Part shown: in pieces, positions 10,013-20,362 of the stretch
Numbering within the stretch: position 1 is the stretch's first letter
How the letters are laid out: every line of letters starts with the position of its first letter
Assembly (NCBI GenBank): GCA_016280895.1
Contig: JAEEHM010000093.1
Span: 1 to 64,000, forward strand
Length of the DNA stretch: 64,000 bases
Direction of reading: 5' to 3'
Source of the DNA: Bacillota bacterium
Lineage (GTDB): Bacteria; Bacillota_I; Bacilli_A; ML615J-28; CAG-698
The notes under the pieces: model-generated
Database searches by the model: none
The model's input: only the letters and a program-made list of their open reading frames with translations
What the model was told of the DNA's origin: nothing
Translations under genes and position numbers: made by a program

Positions 10013-10999
10013 TTATTTTACCATTGTTGCATACATTACAGCTTTGATTGTATGTAGTCTATTTTCAGCTTCATCGAATACTACAGATTGAGGTCCTTCA
10101 AATACTTCCTCAGTAACTTCTAGTCCGTTCATGCCAAACTTCTTATATACTTCCATACCAATCTTAGTTTCTAAATTATGGAAAGAAGGTAGGCAGTGAA
10201 TGAAGATACAGTCTGGTTTTGCTTTCTTAAGTAAGGAAATATTCACTTGGTAATCTTTCAATAAATTGATTCTTTCTTGCCATACTTCATCAGCTTCACC
10301 CATAGAAACCCAGACATCAGTAGCGATAACATCAGAACCCTTTACCTCATTTACATCTTCAGTAAATGTAAGAGTAGCACCATTTTCTTTCGCAATCTTT
10401 AAACATTCATTTCTTAATTCCTCACTTGGCCATAACTGTCTTGGTGCAATCATCTTAAAATTAAGACCCATTTTAGCAGCACCTACCATATAGCTATTAC
10501 CCATATTGTATCTACCATCACCTAAATATGATAAGGTAATACCTTCTAGTTTTCCTTTATGCTCTTTTATGGTAAGAAAATCTGCTAAGATTTGAGTTGG
10601 ATGGAATTCATTTGTAAGTCCATTCCATACAGGAACACCTGCATATTCAGCAAGTTCCTCAACGACACTTTGGCCAAAGCCACGATATTCAATTCCATCA
10701 AACATTCTACCTAGTACTCTAGCTGTATCTTTGATAGATTCTTTTTTACCCATTTGGGAACCAGTAGAACCAATATATACAGCATTCATACCAAGATCAG
10801 CGGCAGCAACTTCAAAGGCACATCTTGTACGAGTAGAATCTTTTTCAAAAAGAAGAACAACATTCTTACCTTTTAATACATCATGTTTAATACCTTTTTT
10901 CTTTTCATCTTTTAATTTAGCTGCTAAATCTAGTAGATAATTAATTTCTTCTTTAGAGAAATCTAATAATTTTAAAAAGTTCTTTTTATATAAATCCAT
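10013..10999 (-). CDS. arcB: Ornithine carbamoyltransferase (catabolic)
   Basis: [46 protein letters not shown] track start 11095 overlaps arc[15 protein letters not shown] start at 10999 is preferred. Confidence 0.93.
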   Translation of the reverse strand: MDLYKKNFLKLLDFSKEEINYLLDLAAKLKDEKKKGIKHDVLKGKNVVLLFEKDSTRTRCAFEVAAADLGMNAVYIGSTGSQMGKKESIKDTARVLGRMFDGIEYRGFGQSVVEELAEYAGVPVWNGLTNEFHPTQILADFLTIKEHKGKLEGITLSYLGDGRYNMGNSYMVGAAKMGLNFKMIAPRQLWPSEELRNECLKIAKENGATLTFTEDVNEVKGSDVIATDVWVSMGEADEVWQERINLLKDYQVNISLLKKAKPDCIFIHCLPSFHNLETKIGMEVYKKFGMNGLEVTEEVFEGPQSVVFDEAENRLHTIKAVMYATMVK

Positions 11000-11012
11000 A
11001 ATTTTTATCTCC

Positions 11013-12233
11013 TTATAAATCTTCTCTATATAGTGGCATTGACATACATCTAGGGCCACCACGACCACGTGATAATTCACTTGATGGAATTTCAATTACC
11101 TTAATTCCATATTCTTTCAACAAATTATTAGTGATGTCATTTCTTTCATATGCGATTACAACACCAGGGGAAATGCATATACAGTTAGACCCATCACTCC
11201 ATTGTTCTCGATCACTATCAATGGAATCATTGCCACCACATGGGATTAATGATATCTTTTTACCTAATTTTTCTTCTAAGATTAATTCTAATTTTTTATT
11301 TAGTTTCTTTGTTTTTATAGAATTTTTATCTTTTGTAAGTTCATATACATGCATCTTTTCATAACAAGCTTTATGAATTGTGAATTTATCATAATCAACT
11401 TGTGAAAATATTGTGTCTAAATGCATGAATGTTCTTTCAAATGGAATATGAAAGGCTAAGATACTTTCATAATTTGTGTTATTATTGAAGAATAAGCTTT
11501 CTGCTAGTCTTTCAATTGCAAGGGCAGAAGTACGCTGACTAACACCAACAATTAAGCACTTATCTGATAACACACAAATATCTCCACCCTCGATATTATA
11601 TTTATCATCTCTGTTATAGAAGATTCTAGCATCTTTATAATCCTTATGATATTTAAAAATGAATTTCGCAAAGATTGTTTCTCTTTTTCTTGTTTTAGAA
11701 TACATCGCATTTATTGATACACCATCATTAATAACTGCAAATGGATCTCTTGTGAAATATAGATTTGGCATTGGATTAGTAGCAAAAATAGAATTGTTTA
11801 CAAAATCATGCAATCTTTTTTTCTCTAATTTTAATTTATCATAAAGTTCTTTATATTTAATTCCACTTATACATTTCTTTACTAATTCTTTTTCATCCTT
11901 AATCGAATTTAAAAATGTGTTGATATGTGCTTTTAAGATATTAGGAGTTGGTCCTAAATCTTCTAAGAATGTTTCAATGAATTCTTTTTTCACATTTTTA
12001 TCTTTTAAGACCTCAGCTGCTAAATCTACTAAATAAACAACCTCAATACCATTTTCCCTAAAAGCATTAGCAAAGGCTTGATGTTCTTTTTTAGCTAAAG
12101 GTAGCCAAGGTATATCATCAAATAATAATTCTTCTAAGGAATTAGGTGTTAAATTATTTAATTCTTCACCTGGTTCATGAAGTAATACCTTCTTTAATTT
12201 CCCTATTTCTGAATAAATATGTAAACTTGGCAT
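11013..12233 (-). CDS. arcA: Arginine deiminase
   Basis: [48 protein letters not shown]. Confidence 0.96.
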   Translation of the reverse strand: MPSLHIYSEIGKLKKVLLHEPGEELNNLTPNSLEELLFDDIPWLPLAKKEHQAFANAFRENGIEVVYLVDLAAEVLKDKNVKKEFIETFLEDLGPTPNILKAHINTFLNSIKDEKELVKKCISGIKYKELYDKLKLEKKRLHDFVNNSIFATNPMPNLYFTRDPFAVINDGVSINAMYSKTRKRETIFAKFIFKYHKDYKDARIFYNRDDKYNIEGGDICVLSDKCLIVGVSQRTSALAIERLAESLFFNNNTNYESILAFHIPFERTFMHLDTIFSQVDYDKFTIHKACYEKMHVYELTKDKNSIKTKKLNKKLELILEEKLGKKISLIPCGGNDSIDSDREQWSDGSNCICISPGVVIAYERNDITNNLLKEYGIKVIEIPSSELSRGRGGPRCMSMPLYREDL

Positions 12234-12385
12234 AATTGTCTCCTTTTAAAATACCGACTTATTATATCACAAATATAATTGTTTATCTATATTTTAAATG
12301 GAATATTTATAAATATTATGAAGAATGCAAAAAATGCAAAAAATGCAAAATAAAAAAATGAATACAAAGTAGTTATTTTTAAATA

Positions 12386-12480
12386 AAAACTTACTCTGAA
12401 TTTGGTGCTAATTAGTAGAAAACTCACTCCGAAATTAGAAAAAATTACATAAAACTCGCTCCGAATTTAGAAAAAATTAT
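12386..12480. repeat. Three imperfect tandem repeats (~32-33 bp) upstream of the giant lipoprotein gene
   Basis: aaaactYRctcYgaaWtt... starting at 12386, 12419 and 12451. Confidence 0.8.
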
Positions 12481-12531
12481 TAAAAAAATATACAATTTTT
12501 TAAAAATGTATATTTACTTATTAAAATATGG

Positions 12532-12537
12532 TATAAT
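12532..12537 (+). promoter_or_regulatory. -10 element (TATAAT) of the giant lipoprotein gene
   Basis: ggTATAATtag 32 bp before the preferred ATG at 12569, which has an aaaggaggagg RBS. Confidence 0.5.
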
Positions 12538-12568
12538 TAGACATAAAGATATAAAGGAGGAGGAATTT

Positions 12569-15500
12569 ATGTCTAAAGTATTGAGGAAAATATCTATATT
12601 AGTATTATTCCTAATTTTAGGACTTGTTTTAGTTGGTTGTGACAAAAACAATGATACCAATGATAATGGTAAAGATGGAGAACCAACACTAGCATCACTT
12701 GATGCTAATAAGCAAGGTACATATTATGGCGATGATGTAGTTGTAGAAATTACAGCATCAAAAGTTAAGATTACAGACCCTACTGGTAAAACATTAGAAT
12801 ATGATATTTACCAAGAGGGAGATAAGTATTATATTTTAGAAGAAGGTAGAAAAATCTATTGTACCTTTGGTGATGGTACAGTTACTAATGAAAAAGGAAC
12901 TTTCTCTAAAAATGGTTCAAGTACAGGACCTAAGGCTGCAAATATTCCATCTAACTTACAAGGTGAATATTTCTTAGGACCTATGAAAATTATTGTTTCT
13001 GCATCTAAAGTTAAAATCATAGAAGCAACTGGAGCAACTATGGAATTTAATTTGTATGAAGAAAATGGTCAAATATATGTCATAGAAGATGGAGAAAAGA
13101 TAATTTGTACATTTGGAGAAGATAGTGTAACTAATAAATATGGTACATTCACACGTAATGGTTCAACACTATCTAATGTTACTGCTGCAGAAGCTGCAAG
13201 AAAATATTTAGAATTCTTAGGCTTAAGTGGTGAATTTAGAGTTCCAAGTGGAACTAGCATTCAAGATACTAAATTTAAAGAAGATGAAGCTGATATCTAT
13301 GCTATCACAGTTATTGATCCTAATGAAAAATATGAAGATTATTATCGTTACTTTAATGATTTCATGCTTTCAAATGGATTTGAAACTTCATCAACAATTT
13401 CTTCAATTGCGTATTTCAAGATGGGTGATATGATTTATGGTGCATCACTTGCTTATGATACTACTACAAATGGACTTGCAATTGTAGCTAGTAAGATGAC
13501 AAATGATACTCCACCTGCAAAAGATATGAGTGCTGAAGAATTCATTGCTGATTTCTTAAAGGAAACAGGATATCAAATTGAACTTCCTTCATTTGTGACA
13601 ACATTATCTGATAAGGTATGTTCAATTGAAGATGGACTAGTTTATTATACTGTGAAATCTAAGGTTGAATATAGTGCTGCTGTAACAGATAAAGTCGTGC
13701 TTAATGATTTGGTATCTGCCCTTGATGGCAAATTATCATCATATGATTTTGTGAAGGGTGACCCTTCAACTACAACTTATAATGATGCAAGGCTTACTAC
13801 AATTACTTGGATGAAGAGTGGTTCATTTGAAGCTATTCAATTAGAAATTACTTTTAATAAAGAAACATATTGTACTTTCAGCATTAGTGCGCTTGTGTCA
13901 AAATATGAAGGTAAAGTTAATCCAGAATGGCCAACAAATGAAATAATTCAATTCTTTGGAGGCTACGCTATTATTCCAACATTTTCAGGTGATTATAAGG
14001 ATTTAGAATTAATCAAAATCAGTAGTAATGAAATTATGATTAATATTACTGGTCCTACTGATGCCGATTTAAGAGGATGGAAGGTAAATCTAAAGGAACT
14101 TGGCTTTAGTGAAGTTGCTGATGAAAGTTATAAAATGACATTAGAAAACAATAAAACTGCTCGTGTACAAGCTAATATGGTAGATGGTATTGTTGTACTT
14201 GAATTCAAATTTATGGAAGAAGTAAGTACTCCATGGCCTAGAGATTTTATTGAACAAAAATTAGGTAAAGAAGTCGCAAATATTATTCCTGCAGTACAAG
14301 AGCTTGGGTATACTACATTTAATCAATCATTCTCACTTGATACACTTACTATCAATGTTGAATGTGAAACAACTGAAAACGCAATTGATTTATACAAACA
14401 AGCTTTAACAAAAGCAGGATTTGTGTTAAATTCAAGTACTTATGAATTTACACTTGATAACTTTGATGTTATTGAAATCTTCTTAAGTCAAAGAGATTCT
14501 AATCATCCAAACGCATTTTCACTTTATATTACCTATGATGAATATGAAGGAATGCAATTAGAATTACCAGAAAACTTCAAGATTCAAATCAATCAAAATG
14601 GTTTTTCACTAACTAAGATTGGTGAATCTTATGTATATGAATATCAATATCAAGGAAGCTATAAGAGTGTAGAAGTATATTTATATGATGCTGCTTTAAA
14701 GAAGTGGTTAAATAGTACTGGTCAATTATATACTGTTTCTCTTCCAGGAGTAGAAGCTGCACAGTGGCAAAATTATGGTACTACTGATAGTCCTAAATAC
14801 TATCAATATGTTGATAGACCACAATTAGATGAATTCTTAGCTACAACTAAGGGCTTAGCTTATTCATATTATCAAAATATGTTAGATGCAAGCAATGTCA
14901 CTAAAGATGCAACTAAGAATGCAACTATTGCTGGTGTTGCTTGTGAATATGTATCATTTAGTGAAAGTACTAATGTTGCTGGATATTCATATACTACAAC
15001 AACAGAACTTTGGATTGATCCAGTTACTAGGATGACTTATAAGTGTGATTATACACTTAATATGAACGGAACAGTTCAAAAGAACACTGTATATGAAATC
15101 ATGGCTATTGATAAGACTCCAACAACATTAAAAGAAGCTGGTATTGCAAATTGTATGCTTCCAACATTTGATAAAGCTAATTCAACAGATGATGATCACT
15201 TATATGGTGAAGTACAAGTTGTACCTGCAACATGTGGTACTGATGGACAATCTTATCAAGTATGTTCATGCTGTGGTGAAAAGAAGATAATTGCAAGTGA
15301 GGCTGCAACTGGTAAACATACACCAGTTACTTATAATGGAGAAATTGCGGTATTTACTGATTATGAAGGACATCACTGTCATAAATGTGAAGTATGTCAA
15401 CAAGATTATGATATAGAAGATTGTACATTTGATGAATGGGTTGTAGATAGAGCTGCAACTTGTAAAAATCCAGGTACAAGACATCATGATTGTAAGATTT

Positions 15501-17668
15501 GTGGTGGAAGAATTACAGAAACTATCCCAGTTGATAGAGATGGACACTTATTCGTAGGTACTTATACTGATAATGTAACTATTGTGTTACCTACTAAGAC
15601 TACTGAAGGTAGTATTACATGGACATGCTTAGAGGAATGTGGAGCATCTAAGTCTATTAAACTTCCTGCATTAAGTGAAACAAGCTACACAATGGGTGTA
15701 TATAATGATTTCTTAACAGATCAAAATTATAAGATGTATGGTCTAAACTTAACTGCAATGACTAAAGAAATCAATGATTTATTGAAGCCAAGTCAAGCTT
15801 TAGATGAATTCTATATCACTTATACATTATTTAATGGCTATAATGAATTTGTGTACAATTATGATGAAACAAATCCATTATATGGATTCTTAGGTGATAT
15901 GTTTGCTGATGCACAAGCTACAATTAGTGCTGACTTTGTAGGTGATTATTTCAATGAAAACAATCATAAAATAACACTTGCTACTAACACTATCGCCCTT
16001 GCTGATGCAAGCGGAAGCATTGCTACTTATAGTTTATTTACTAATAGTACAGGTATTTATTTCGAAGATGCATCTAATACTAAAGTATATATTACATTAA
16101 ATGATGATGGCTCAGTTACTTTAACTGACTTAGGCACATTTGAAAAGAGAATTGCTGCTAACATTAGTGAAGAATTACAAGGAAATTACTTTGATGAAGA
16201 AAAAACTACTAAAGTAGTTGTATCAGCATCTAAAGTTCAAGTAATTAATGCTAACGGTAAAGTATATGAATATGATTTATATGTAAAAGACGAAGAAATT
16301 TATATCATTACTGAAGAAGATGAAAAAGTTGTATGTGAATTTGGCGATGGATATGTTTCAAATACATTTGGCACATTCTATAAAGAACATGTTAATACTG
16401 ATCCACTTGCTGAAATTACAGAAGCATACCAAGGCGTTTTATACAATGAAGATAATGTAATGATTGAAATAGGTGAAAATAGAATCAAATTATTCTTCGT
16501 AGAAGCTGGTGTTGAATATAGCTTACATCAAGATAGCGATGGCATCTATTTTGAAGATGATGATTTAGAACATGTATATTTATATTTATGTGATGATTAT
16601 TCAGTAATCGTTGGTGAATTAGGCACATTTGCAAAGAGAGTTGTAGCTCATATGAGTGAAGATTTCCAAGGCACTTATACAGGTGATGGTGCAACAATCG
16701 TTGTTTATGAATCAAGAGTTACAGTTACAACTGAAAGTGGTTCAGAATCTTACACATTATATGTAAGAGATGAAGTCATTTATGTAGTTGTTGATGATGA
16801 AATCATCGTATGTGAATTTGATGAAAATTCAGTAACTAACGCATTTGGAACATTCACTAAAGGTGAAGAACAACAATATAATGATGAATTAGCATCAATC
16901 AATATAAAATATCATGGTGAATTCTTCAATGATGATAATTATATGATCGCAATTGGTGAAAACAAAATGACATTAGTGATTGGTAAAGATGAATATTATT
17001 ATCCATTATATCAAGATAGTGATGGCATTTATTTTAGAGCTGAAGGCGAAAGAATATCTATGACATTAAATGAAGATTACACAATCACAATTGAAGGCTA
17101 TGGTGATTTCGCTAAGCGTGTATACGCAAACTTAAGTGAGGAATTACAAGGCACATATTATGGTGAAGAAGGTATTACAGTAGTAGTATATGCATCTTAC
17201 GTAGATGTAACAACACCTGAAGGCACTTTCAGTTATGATTTGTATGTAAAAGATGGTGAATATTACATTATTGATGATGGCGATATTGTAGTATGTGAAT
17301 TCTACGATAATTCAGTTACAAATGACTTTGGCACATTCACTAAGGAAGCAGAAGCTGATCCATATGAATTCCCAGCTAGTGAAGTTGAAGAATTCTTAGG
17401 CTTTGATGGATTTATCACATTCTATCGTGATAATGCAACATACACAAGTGAAATTGTTGAAGGTGATAATAGTTATATCACTATCACAATGACAAAATCA
17501 GAAGAAGATGAAGCATCTAATGCTGAAATATTAGCAGATATCATCAATTCAATTGATGGATATACTGAAGAATATGGCTATTATGATGTAGATTTAGGAT
17601 ATGCATTCTATATCACACTTTCAGAAGATGAAGCATCAATACAAGCAATCTATTATCTTCTTGGATAA
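12569..17668 (+). CDS. Giant modular surface lipoprotein
   Basis: Lipobox LGLVLVGC; repeated ~65-75-aa modules at N- and C-terminus; central Cys-rich CxxCG modules. ORF track start 12506; ATG 12569 preferred. Confidence 0.85.
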   Translation: MSKVLRKISILVLFLILGLVLVGCDKNNDTNDNGKDGEPTLASLDANKQGTYYGDDVVVEITASKVKITDPTGKTLEYDIYQEGDKYYILEEGRKIYCTFGDGTVTNEKGTFSKNGSSTGPKAANIPSNLQGEYFLGPMKIIVSASKVKIIEATGATMEFNLYEENGQIYVIEDGEKIICTFGEDSVTNKYGTFTRNGSTLSNVTAAEAARKYLEFLGLSGEFRVPSGTSIQDTKFKEDEADIYAITVIDPNEKYEDYYRYFNDFMLSNGFETSSTISSIAYFKMGDMIYGASLAYDTTTNGLAIVASKMTNDTPPAKDMSAEEFIADFLKETGYQIELPSFVTTLSDKVCSIEDGLVYYTVKSKVEYSAAVTDKVVLNDLVSALDGKLSSYDFVKGDPSTTTYNDARLTTITWMKSGSFEAIQLEITFNKETYCTFSISALVSKYEGKVNPEWPTNEIIQFFGGYAIIPTFSGDYKDLELIKISSNEIMINITGPTDADLRGWKVNLKELGFSEVADESYKMTLENNKTARVQANMVDGIVVLEFKFMEEVSTPWPRDFIEQKLGKEVANIIPAVQELGYTTFNQSFSLDTLTINVECETTENAIDLYKQALTKAGFVLNSSTYEFTLDNFDVIEIFLSQRDSNHPNAFSLYITYDEYEGMQLELPENFKIQINQNGFSLTKIGESYVYEYQYQGSYKSVEVYLYDAALKKWLNSTGQLYTVSLPGVEAAQWQNYGTTDSPKYYQYVDRPQLDEFLATTKGLAYSYYQNMLDASNVTKDATKNATIAGVACEYVSFSESTNVAGYSYTTTTELWIDPVTRMTYKCDYTLNMNGTVQKNTVYEIMAIDKTPTTLKEAGIANCMLPTFDKANSTDDDHLYGEVQVVPATCGTDGQSYQVCSCCGEKKIIASEAATGKHTPVTYNGEIAVFTDYEGHHCHKCEVCQQDYDIEDCTFDEWVVDRAATCKNPGTRHHDCKICGGRITETIPVDRDGHLFVGTYTDNVTIVLPTKTTEGSITWTCLEECGASKSIKLPALSETSYTMGVYNDFLTDQNYKMYGLNLTAMTKEINDLLKPSQALDEFYITYTLFNGYNEFVYNYDETNPLYGFLGDMFADAQATISADFVGDYFNENNHKITLATNTIALADASGSIATYSLFTNSTGIYFEDASNTKVYITLNDDGSVTLTDLGTFEKRIAANISEELQGNYFDEEKTTKVVVSASKVQVINANGKVYEYDLYVKDEEIYIITEEDEKVVCEFGDGYVSNTFGTFYKEHVNTDPLAEITEAYQGVLYNEDNVMIEIGENRIKLFFVEAGVEYSLHQDSDGIYFEDDDLEHVYLYLCDDYSVIVGELGTFAKRVVAHMSEDFQGTYTGDGATIVVYESRVTVTTESGSESYTLYVRDEVIYVVVDDEIIVCEFDENSVTNAFGTFTKGEEQQYNDELASINIKYHGEFFNDDNYMIAIGENKMTLVIGKDEYYYPLYQDSDGIYFRAEGERISMTLNEDYTITIEGYGDFAKRVYANLSEELQGTYYGEEGITVVVYASYVDVTTPEGTFSYDLYVKDGEYYIIDDGDIVVCEFYDNSVTNDFGTFTKEAEADPYEFPASEVEEFLGFDGFITFYRDNATYTSEIVEGDNSYITITMTKSEEDEASNAEILADIINSIDGYTEEYGYYDVDLGYAFYITLSEDEASIQAIYYLLG

Positions 17669-17679
17669 AAAAGGAAAAA

Positions 17680-17712
17680 GGGACTTAAATATTTATTTAA
17701 GTTCTTTTTTTG
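17680..17712 (+). terminator. Terminator
   Basis: gacttaaatatttatttaagttctttttt. Confidence 0.7.
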
Positions 17713-17783
17713 CGCAAATATTGCGCATTAATATCCGAGTAAAAGCGCAAAAATTACGCATTTTCGATTGGCAAAAAGCGCAA
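17712..17783. promoter_or_regulatory. Cluster of GCGCAA half-sites upstream of XRE-MNT gene (candidate operator)
   Basis: gcgcaa at 17712, ttgcgc at 17721, gcgcaa at 17745 and 17778; first two form an inverted repeat. Confidence 0.45.
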
Positions 17784-17814
17784 ATAGTTATATAATAATA
17801 GTGGAGATGATGAT

Positions 17815-18276
17815 ATGAATGAATTAAAAAGGAACAGATTAGAATTAAATATTACTCAAGAAGAAGCTGCCAGGTTATTAAATATATCTAGAAGGACATA
17901 TCAAAAATATGAAACAATAGAAAACAATGATCCTAAACTAGACTATTATGTTTTTAAATTTAAAGAACTAAACAAAGTAGATGAAAATACTGGTTTATTA
18001 TCTATTGATAAAATAAAAGCAGTTGTTTCTAGTATTATGAGTAAATACAAAATAAAAACATGTTATTTATTTGGCTCTTATGCCAAAGATAAGGCTAGCC
18101 CAAGCAGTGACATAGATTTATTAATTGATTTTGACATTACTGGTTTAAACTATTATGGTTTAGTAGAAGAACTAAGAGAAAAGCTTCATAAGAAAGTAGA
18201 TTTATTAACACTTAAATCAATAGAGAATAATTCACAAATGTTGTTTGAAATATTAAAATATGGAATTAAAATATAG
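17815..18276 (+). CDS. XRE-type HTH fused to MNT-family nucleotidyltransferase
   Basis: N-terminal LNITQEEAARLLNISRRTYQKYE HTH; C-terminal YLFGSYAKDKASPSSDIDLLID (GSx10DxD). Confidence 0.85.
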   Translation: MNELKRNRLELNITQEEAARLLNISRRTYQKYETIENNDPKLDYYVFKFKELNKVDENTGLLSIDKIKAVVSSIMSKYKIKTCYLFGSYAKDKASPSSDIDLLIDFDITGLNYYGLVEELREKLHKKVDLLTLKSIENNSQMLFEILKYGIKI

Positions 18277-18288
18277 GAAGGTGCTTAT

Positions 18289-18894
18289 ATGATTATTTCG
18301 ATGGAAGAATATCTAAAGAATCCAACATCTGCATCTAGTTTATCTTTCTATAAAACTAATAATATCAATATCAATAAAAAAATAGAAATTGTTGATAAAG
18401 TAGAAGATAATACTTTAAATAGATATTATTTTAAATTAGTTCATTATTTAAATAATATCAAAGATATTAAATTAGATGATAATTATACTTTCACAAATGC
18501 AAGTATAGAAGAATTTAATGATCATATAAATTCTTGTTATGATGATATAAATATAAATATTGAAGATTTAATGAAATATAAAAATAGTATTGTATATGAT
18601 AAAGATTTATGGATTGCGATAAAAGATAAAAGAAATAATAAAATAATTGGAACAATTATTGCGTCTTTTGATAAAGATATCAAAGAAGGATATATCGAAT
18701 GGTTACAAATATCAAAAGAATATAGAAACAAAGGTTTAGCCTTTGTGCTTGTAAATGAACTACTAAAGAGATTAAAAGGTAAAGCCCAGTTTGTGACTGT
18801 AAGTGGTGATGTCAACAATCCTTATCATCCATTATCTTTATACCAGAGATGTGGTTTTACTGATATAAGGATCTTTAAAATAATTGGAGATTAA
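18289..18894 (+). CDS. GNAT family N-acetyltransferase
   Basis: EWLQISKEYRNKGLAFVLVNELLKRLKGKAQFVTVSGDVNNPYHPLSLYQRCGF. Confidence 0.8.
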   Translation: MIISMEEYLKNPTSASSLSFYKTNNININKKIEIVDKVEDNTLNRYYFKLVHYLNNIKDIKLDDNYTFTNASIEEFNDHINSCYDDININIEDLMKYKNSIVYDKDLWIAIKDKRNNKIIGTIIASFDKDIKEGYIEWLQISKEYRNKGLAFVLVNELLKRLKGKAQFVTVSGDVNNPYHPLSLYQRCGFTDIRIFKIIGD

Positions 18895-18895
18895 T

Positions 18896-19369
18896 ATGAT
18901 ATTTAGAAAAGCTAAAATAGAAGAACAAGATATTATTTTAAATTTATATAATCATGATAGGTTTAAACCATATACTGCTTGGGATGATACTTATCCTACA
19001 ATTGATAATATCAAAGAAGATATTTCCAACAATAATTTATTTGTGTTAGAAGATGAAAACGAAATATTAGGCTCTATTGCGATTAACACCATAAATGAAT
19101 TAGATAATGAAGAAAAATATAGAAACGAAATAGGCCTAGAATTTGCCCGTGTAATCGTAAATTTTAAGCACAGAGGTAAAGGATATTCTAAACTATTAAT
19201 TCAAAATGTAGAAGAAGAAATTAAAAGAAGAGGGTATCATCATATTCATATCTGTGTATATGAAAATGATGATATTGCCCTGTCTTTATATCAAAAACTA
19301 GGATATATTAAACTTTCTAGAAAGAAATTATTTGATTATTATTTTATATTATTCAAAAAAGACTTATAA
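18896..19369 (+). CDS. GNAT family N-acetyltransferase
   Basis: FARVIVNFKHRGKGYSKLLIQNVEEEIKRRGYHHIHICVYENDDIALSLYQKLGY; ATG 18896 preferred over track start 18884. Confidence 0.85.
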   Translation: MIFRKAKIEEQDIILNLYNHDRFKPYTAWDDTYPTIDNIKEDISNNNLFVLEDENEILGSIAINTINELDNEEKYRNEIGLEFARVIVNFKHRGKGYSKLLIQNVEEEIKRRGYHHIHICVYENDDIALSLYQKLGYIKLSRKKLFDYYFILFKKDL

Positions 19370-19426
19370 AAATAGATTTTTAGTTATTCGTATGTGTTTG
19401 CATCATTAGTATTCAACAAATAATCG

Positions 19427-19551
19427 TCCATTTTTCTTGATTAATTAATCAATTTTTAGAGTATACGTCGCGGAAATTAATTTTATAAAGATTAATCCAA
19501 TATTTGGATGTTTTTATAAAGTTGGTTTCCGTTTTTTTGTTTTTTACTTAA
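19427..19551 (+). repeat. Truncated copy of the structured leader element seen at 21354-21585
   Basis: Shares tttttcttgattaattaatca and agagtatacg..cgcggaaattaattttataaagat..tccaat.tttggatgtttttataaagttggtttccgttttttt; lacks ~125 bp in the middle. Confidence 0.85.
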
Positions 19552-19589
19552 TGAGGATATTATATTAATCCTTCAAAGCTATGATAATT

Positions 19590-19705
19590 TTGCCACTGGT
19601 AGTGGCAAAATTTGAGAAATAGACAATGAAAATTGAAATCAAAGAAATATAAGATGCAATTCAAAATTTCCCACAACTTGTGGGAAATTTTTTCGTATGC
19701 TGAAT
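19590..19705 (+). pseudogene. Fragment of DUF1016 (YhcG-like) gene linker
   Basis: gccactggtagtggcaaaatttg...aagatgcaattcaaaatttcccacaacttgtgggaaa..ttttcgtatgctgaa is similar to 23689-23820. Confidence 0.55.
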
Positions 19706-19712
19706 TTGTGCC

Positions 19713-19782
19713 ATGTTAAATGTCAATATTATTTTAACCAAAAAAGAGAATATTAATTTAACCAATGGGGGATAGGGGAAAA
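19713..19782. repeat. 70-bp repeat, copy A (IS21-like end / MITE-like)
   Basis: atgttaaatgtcaatattattttaaccaaaaaagagaatattaatttaaccaatgggggataggggaaa; copies at 57123 and 62857. Confidence 0.9.
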
Positions 19783-19785
19783 TTA

Positions 19786-19852
19786 AAAAATAATAAGAAA
19801 GAATATGCTAAAATGGCAAAAGTAGTAACTCCATATGGAGATGGACATTGCT
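19786..19852 (+). pseudogene. Micro-fragment of the 3' end of an mnaA-type UDP-GlcNAc 2-epimerase gene
   Basis: aataataagaaagaatatgctaaaatggcaaaagtagtaactccatatggagatggacat closely matches 52692-52752 (NNKEEYAKMAKAVNPYGDGH). Confidence 0.8.
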
Positions 19853-19916
19853 GAAACAAAGAGGCCAATAGAGAAAAGTAGAAGCATAAAAATATTATTA
19901 TATTTATGAAAAAATC

Positions 19917-19967
19917 TTGACATCAATTATAAAAAATGATATAATAAAATTACCTAATAGGTAATTT
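19917..19967 (+). promoter_or_regulatory. higBA promoter and operator
   Basis: TTGACA (19917-19922), 17-bp spacer, TATAAT (19940-19945), then AAATTACC-TAATA-GGTAATTT (19947-19967). Confidence 0.8.
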
Positions 19968-19990
19968 CGTTTTGCGATTGGAGTAGTGCT

Positions 19991-20362
19991 TTGAAAATAA
20001 AATATACAAAAGAAGAGTTTAAAAGTATTTGTGAAAGTTTCAAAGAGGCAAAAAATTTTTTTGGAGGAAACGAAATACTGGCAAAAAGTTTATTATCTAG
20101 AATAAATGCAATTGCAAATGCAAGTGTTATTCTTGATATAATAGTTTTTCCTCCAATGCACTTTCATAATTTGTATGACAAAGGGAAAAATAAAAATTTT
20201 AAAGGATATTATGCAATAGATGTTAAAACAAGAAAAGATAAATGGAGAATTATACTCAGACCATTAAATGAAGATGAAACTGTATGTGAAAAAAATATTG
20301 ATGAAGTAGCCAAATTAATTAAAATGATAGAGATTAAGGAAGTGAGTGATCATTATGAGTAA
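19991..20362 (+). CDS. higB: HigB/RelE-superfamily toxin
   Basis: HNLYDKGKNKNFKGYYAIDVKTRKDKWRIILRPL pattern; overlaps downstream XRE antitoxin; TTG start. Confidence 0.75.
   Translation: MKIKYTKEEFKSICESFKEAKNFFGGNEILAKSLLSRINAIANASVILDIIVFPPMHFHNLYDKGKNKNFKGYYAIDVKTRKDKWRIILRPLNEDETVCEKNIDEVAKLIKMIEIKEVSDHYE

Noticed and set aside
9047-11844. Plus-strand ORFs opposite the arc operon (e.g. 9047..9484, 10266..10493, 11131..11364)
   Set aside because: Antisense shadows of arcC/arcB/arcA with no recognisable domains.
15266-15547. Minus-strand 93-aa Cys-rich ORF
   Set aside because: Antisense to the Cys-rich centre of the giant lipoprotein.
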